In this document: positions 61,501-64,000 of the stretch, piece by piece | Position numbering within the stretch: position 1 is the stretch's first letter | Layout: every line of letters starts with the position of its first letter | DNA from: Temnothorax longispinosus | Lineage: Eukaryota; Arthropoda; Insecta; Hymenoptera; Formicidae | Direction: 5' to 3' | Length of the DNA: 64,000 bases | Assembly: GCF_030848805.1 (NCBI RefSeq) | Contig: NC_092365.1 | Span: forward strand, 19,397,049 to 19,461,048 | Translations under genes and position numbers: made by a program | The notes under the pieces: generated by a model | Databases searched by the model: none | Told to the model about the DNA's origin: nothing | The model's input: only the letters and a program-made list of their open reading frames with translations

Positions 61501-64000
61501 ACGGCGCGGCATGGAGCACCTCAAGTGGAAGGAAATGTTTTCCGGGTAAATTCCTCCGCGAGGTCGGCACACTTGGGGAAGGGAAGAAATATTTCTTTGG
61601 AAACTTTCGATCCACCTGACAACTCGGAAGAACGATCGCGCGAATCTGTGATTCGGTAAATAAGACCGCCGTGAGTTACTCGTGTTTCGTCCGCTTGCAG
61701 ATCGATGGGGGGATATCGGCTCGTCGGCTTTGGAGCTTAAGGAATCTCGTTGCCGACTTTATTTTTAGCGGAAACTAACTGGAAAATACGATGAGAAAAT
61801 GTTATTGATTGATATCGACAATTTATGTAGCAGACTTACATATTAGGGAAAAATTTCTGAAAGAAGGGCCATCAAGAACTTGTAGTAAAACTAGGCAATA
61901 ATCGTCCAGTTCGTGAAAATATATTTGTCGTGATTTATCATGGGAAAAACAAAATCGTTCGTTTAAATAATTACACAGATGAAATCGGCATGTGAAATCG
62001 TTAGTATGAAAAAAATAATATATATATATTTTTGCGAAATATGAATAAAATATTAAATAAAACGTGAAACGAAGAATCTATTTTATTTAATGATAAAGAC
62101 TGAATTTTTGATGTTTTGTTCTGATTTTAATATATTTAATATTTCGATGATCTTTTAACGTGGGTGTTCAATGATTATTATGCTCAAAATTCCAATTTGA
62201 CATTTAAAGAAAATAATAGTAGTGAAAAAAAATACAATAAATATATATACAATAAATCGGCATATTGTAGCAAAAAAAGAAATTGAATCTCGGCAAAACG
62301 GACTATTTTTGAAAGGAGAAAGGGAGATTCTTATATGCTTCGTATGCATGTCACGGAAGATTTGAATAATGCACAAAGAATGTTGGAACTGTATATACCG
62401 GCCAAGTATTAGTGAGTCGAAGAAATGCAAAAGGAGAGCATTGAAAGGTTCCAAAAGAGCGACATGTGACAAAAGTAAGAAGCAAAAGAAATATTCGTCT
62501 TTTCTATTTTGCCCTCGTCAGATGTAATATTCGAGGTTATACGAGTTACGAGGAAGACAGGATAAAGTTACCCATCTCCTCGGAGATTTTATGTCACGAG
62601 CTCAGATGCTCCATCACAAGAAGAACCGTATAACAGAAAAATATAGAAAACACATACCGGGAAATACGTAGTACACAATGGCAACTTTGATACAATGTAC
62701 AAAATAATGTGTAAAAATCGCAATAATGTAAAATGTTTACAGACAGCATGTGGGGTGGGGGTGAGCTTTCTATATGATGGTTTTACTTAATGATTTTTAT
62801 TTCAAATTTATGTCAGTACAAGTAGCAAAAACACGAAAGTGATTTATATACATTTTATTTTTTTCTAAATCTAATATTTTCTAAACCAACTATATTTACG
62901 AAATATACTATATATTGTAAATGTAATTTTTACTCTAAATATGATTTCGTAAAATTATATAGACATACATACATATAAACGCACATAAATAGTAGAGATA
63001 TATTGTATAGATTGTATAGAAGACAATAAAATAGCCACGTATCAATTTCGTTTGGCGGTTTGTCCGTAATTCCATGCCGGATAATCGAAGAACTCGTAAC
63101 GATCGCCACAGACGAGTCATATCTTTCGGCCATTTCGTTCGGATTGACTGCCAGGGTTTTCTACGATTCTTCGCGTACCACTCAATTTCCCGTATGCCGA
63201 AGACTCGCCGGTTGCCCATTTACGATGCTCGTACACGCGTTCGTATGCATTATAATGGAGCATCGCATATTCGAATATCGCCGCGTATTCCAGACTTTGG
63301 CTAACGGAGAACGATGCACCTTGATGATGAGCGAGAATAGTGGAGACGTAATAATAACGAGAAGTTGGATGATTAACGTTTCGCGGCATTCGTCGTAAAA
63401 TGAAATACGAAGACCGATGTGAAAGCTGCTCGTAATAAACGCGAATATTTATCGATAATTCGTGGATATCTTTTTTCATGAGATGGAGGCTAATGGAAAT
63501 TTTTTTTTTTTTTACATTTATCTCGTTGCTTGCGTATTCTAATTGCTATTTGTCGCTGTTTGTCGCATTAACTTCCCGTTATTAGTGTCAAATCTCTCGC
63601 GTTTGTCACAGACTTACGGATTTATAGTTCCGCACGGCTGCGGATAATGTGAACATTGTAAGTTTATAAGTATCGCAATAAGCTCGGCAATGTCCGCAAA
63701 ACAGTGATAAATCACCGTAAAAGTTTATTTCGGAATCATACACGTAAAATTCTGATTTATGATAAGAGTAGTAGTTTTTTAATGTATACATATGCGTAAT
63801 TGAAAGAATATACAATTCGCGCTTTTGTTACTCCTCCAAATTGACAGTCGCCGTCAATCGTCGAGCAATCGTGCGCGTACGTGTTGGCGCAAATTCGCCA
63901 AAGTCAGTAATTAAGCGCGCTCTGACAAAAACGCTTTATCGTTTACCATCGCATAAAATAAAGTGGTTGCAAAGCAAGCGCCACGTCGGACGACGATGAG
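58527..64000. other. Mostly unique non-coding stretch, no gene recognised
   Basis: AT-rich at 58680-59160, 59460-60000, 60700-61080 and 61780-63050; balanced and CpG-rich at 60130-60660, 61080-61740 and 63050-63480. Open frames at 59859-60206, 60270-60647, 61062-61445 and 63060-63479 reach 115-127 codons. Three frames are open together at 63060-63480, so composition is the simplest cause. A short AT palindrome lies at 61046-61067 and a T run at 63500-63513. No RNA gene, element end or known domain is seen to the window end. Confidence 0.5.

Noticed and set aside
63060..63480. Overlapping open frames of 112-120 codons near the right end
   Set aside because: Three frames on both strands are open together and none has a motif; no splice or start context singles one out.

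Overview
The window reads as nuclear DNA of an insect, most likely a hymenopteran such as an ant. This is inferred from composition: overall AT-rich, sharply alternating AT-rich and CpG-rich stretches, little CpG depletion, many dinucleotide microsatellites, and short non-coding inverted-repeat transposons. There are no operons, dense long ORFs or bacterial signals. No protein, rRNA or intact tRNA gene is identified with confidence. The longest open frames lie in GC-rich or low-complexity blocks where several frames are open at once, and none carries a family motif I recognise (no reverse transcriptase, transposase, homeodomain, zinc-finger array, kinase or receptor signature). The window is best described as intergenic or large-intron sequence.

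What it clearly holds is repeats. Eight inverted-repeat (MITE-like or long-hairpin) elements are visible: 18051-18173, 22266-22575, 22691-22906, 31407-31663, 35627-36034, 40165-40269, 51559-51894 (with a perfect 8-bp flanking duplication) and 52691-52825, plus 53288-53461, a shorter relative of the 35.6 kb element. The 35.6 kb element also carries a minus-strand tRNA-like stretch with a perfect B-box-type T-arm. Other repeats are a diverged tandem duplication (8284-8768), a (CT)47 tract joined to an alternating purine-pyrimidine tract (10607-10729), further (CT), (GT), (AC), (TA) and (CGA) runs, and a perfect 16-bp-arm hairpin (13970-14005).

Layout: 1-8283 is unique non-coding sequence; 8284-18000 has the tandem duplication, microsatellite and CpG-rich blocks; 18-23 kb has three inverted-repeat elements and long TA tracts; 23-51 kb is mostly unique sequence with scattered CpG-rich segments and three elements; 51.5-53.5 kb is a cluster of three different elements around a CpG-rich segment; 53.5-64 kb is unique sequence with homeodomain-like and CpG-rich stretches.

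A few small open frames have protein-like composition (24410-24853, 10276-10512 and 47120-47335, all minus strand) and one short patch has strongly GC-biased third positions (33929-33991, minus strand). They are given as low-confidence candidates only.
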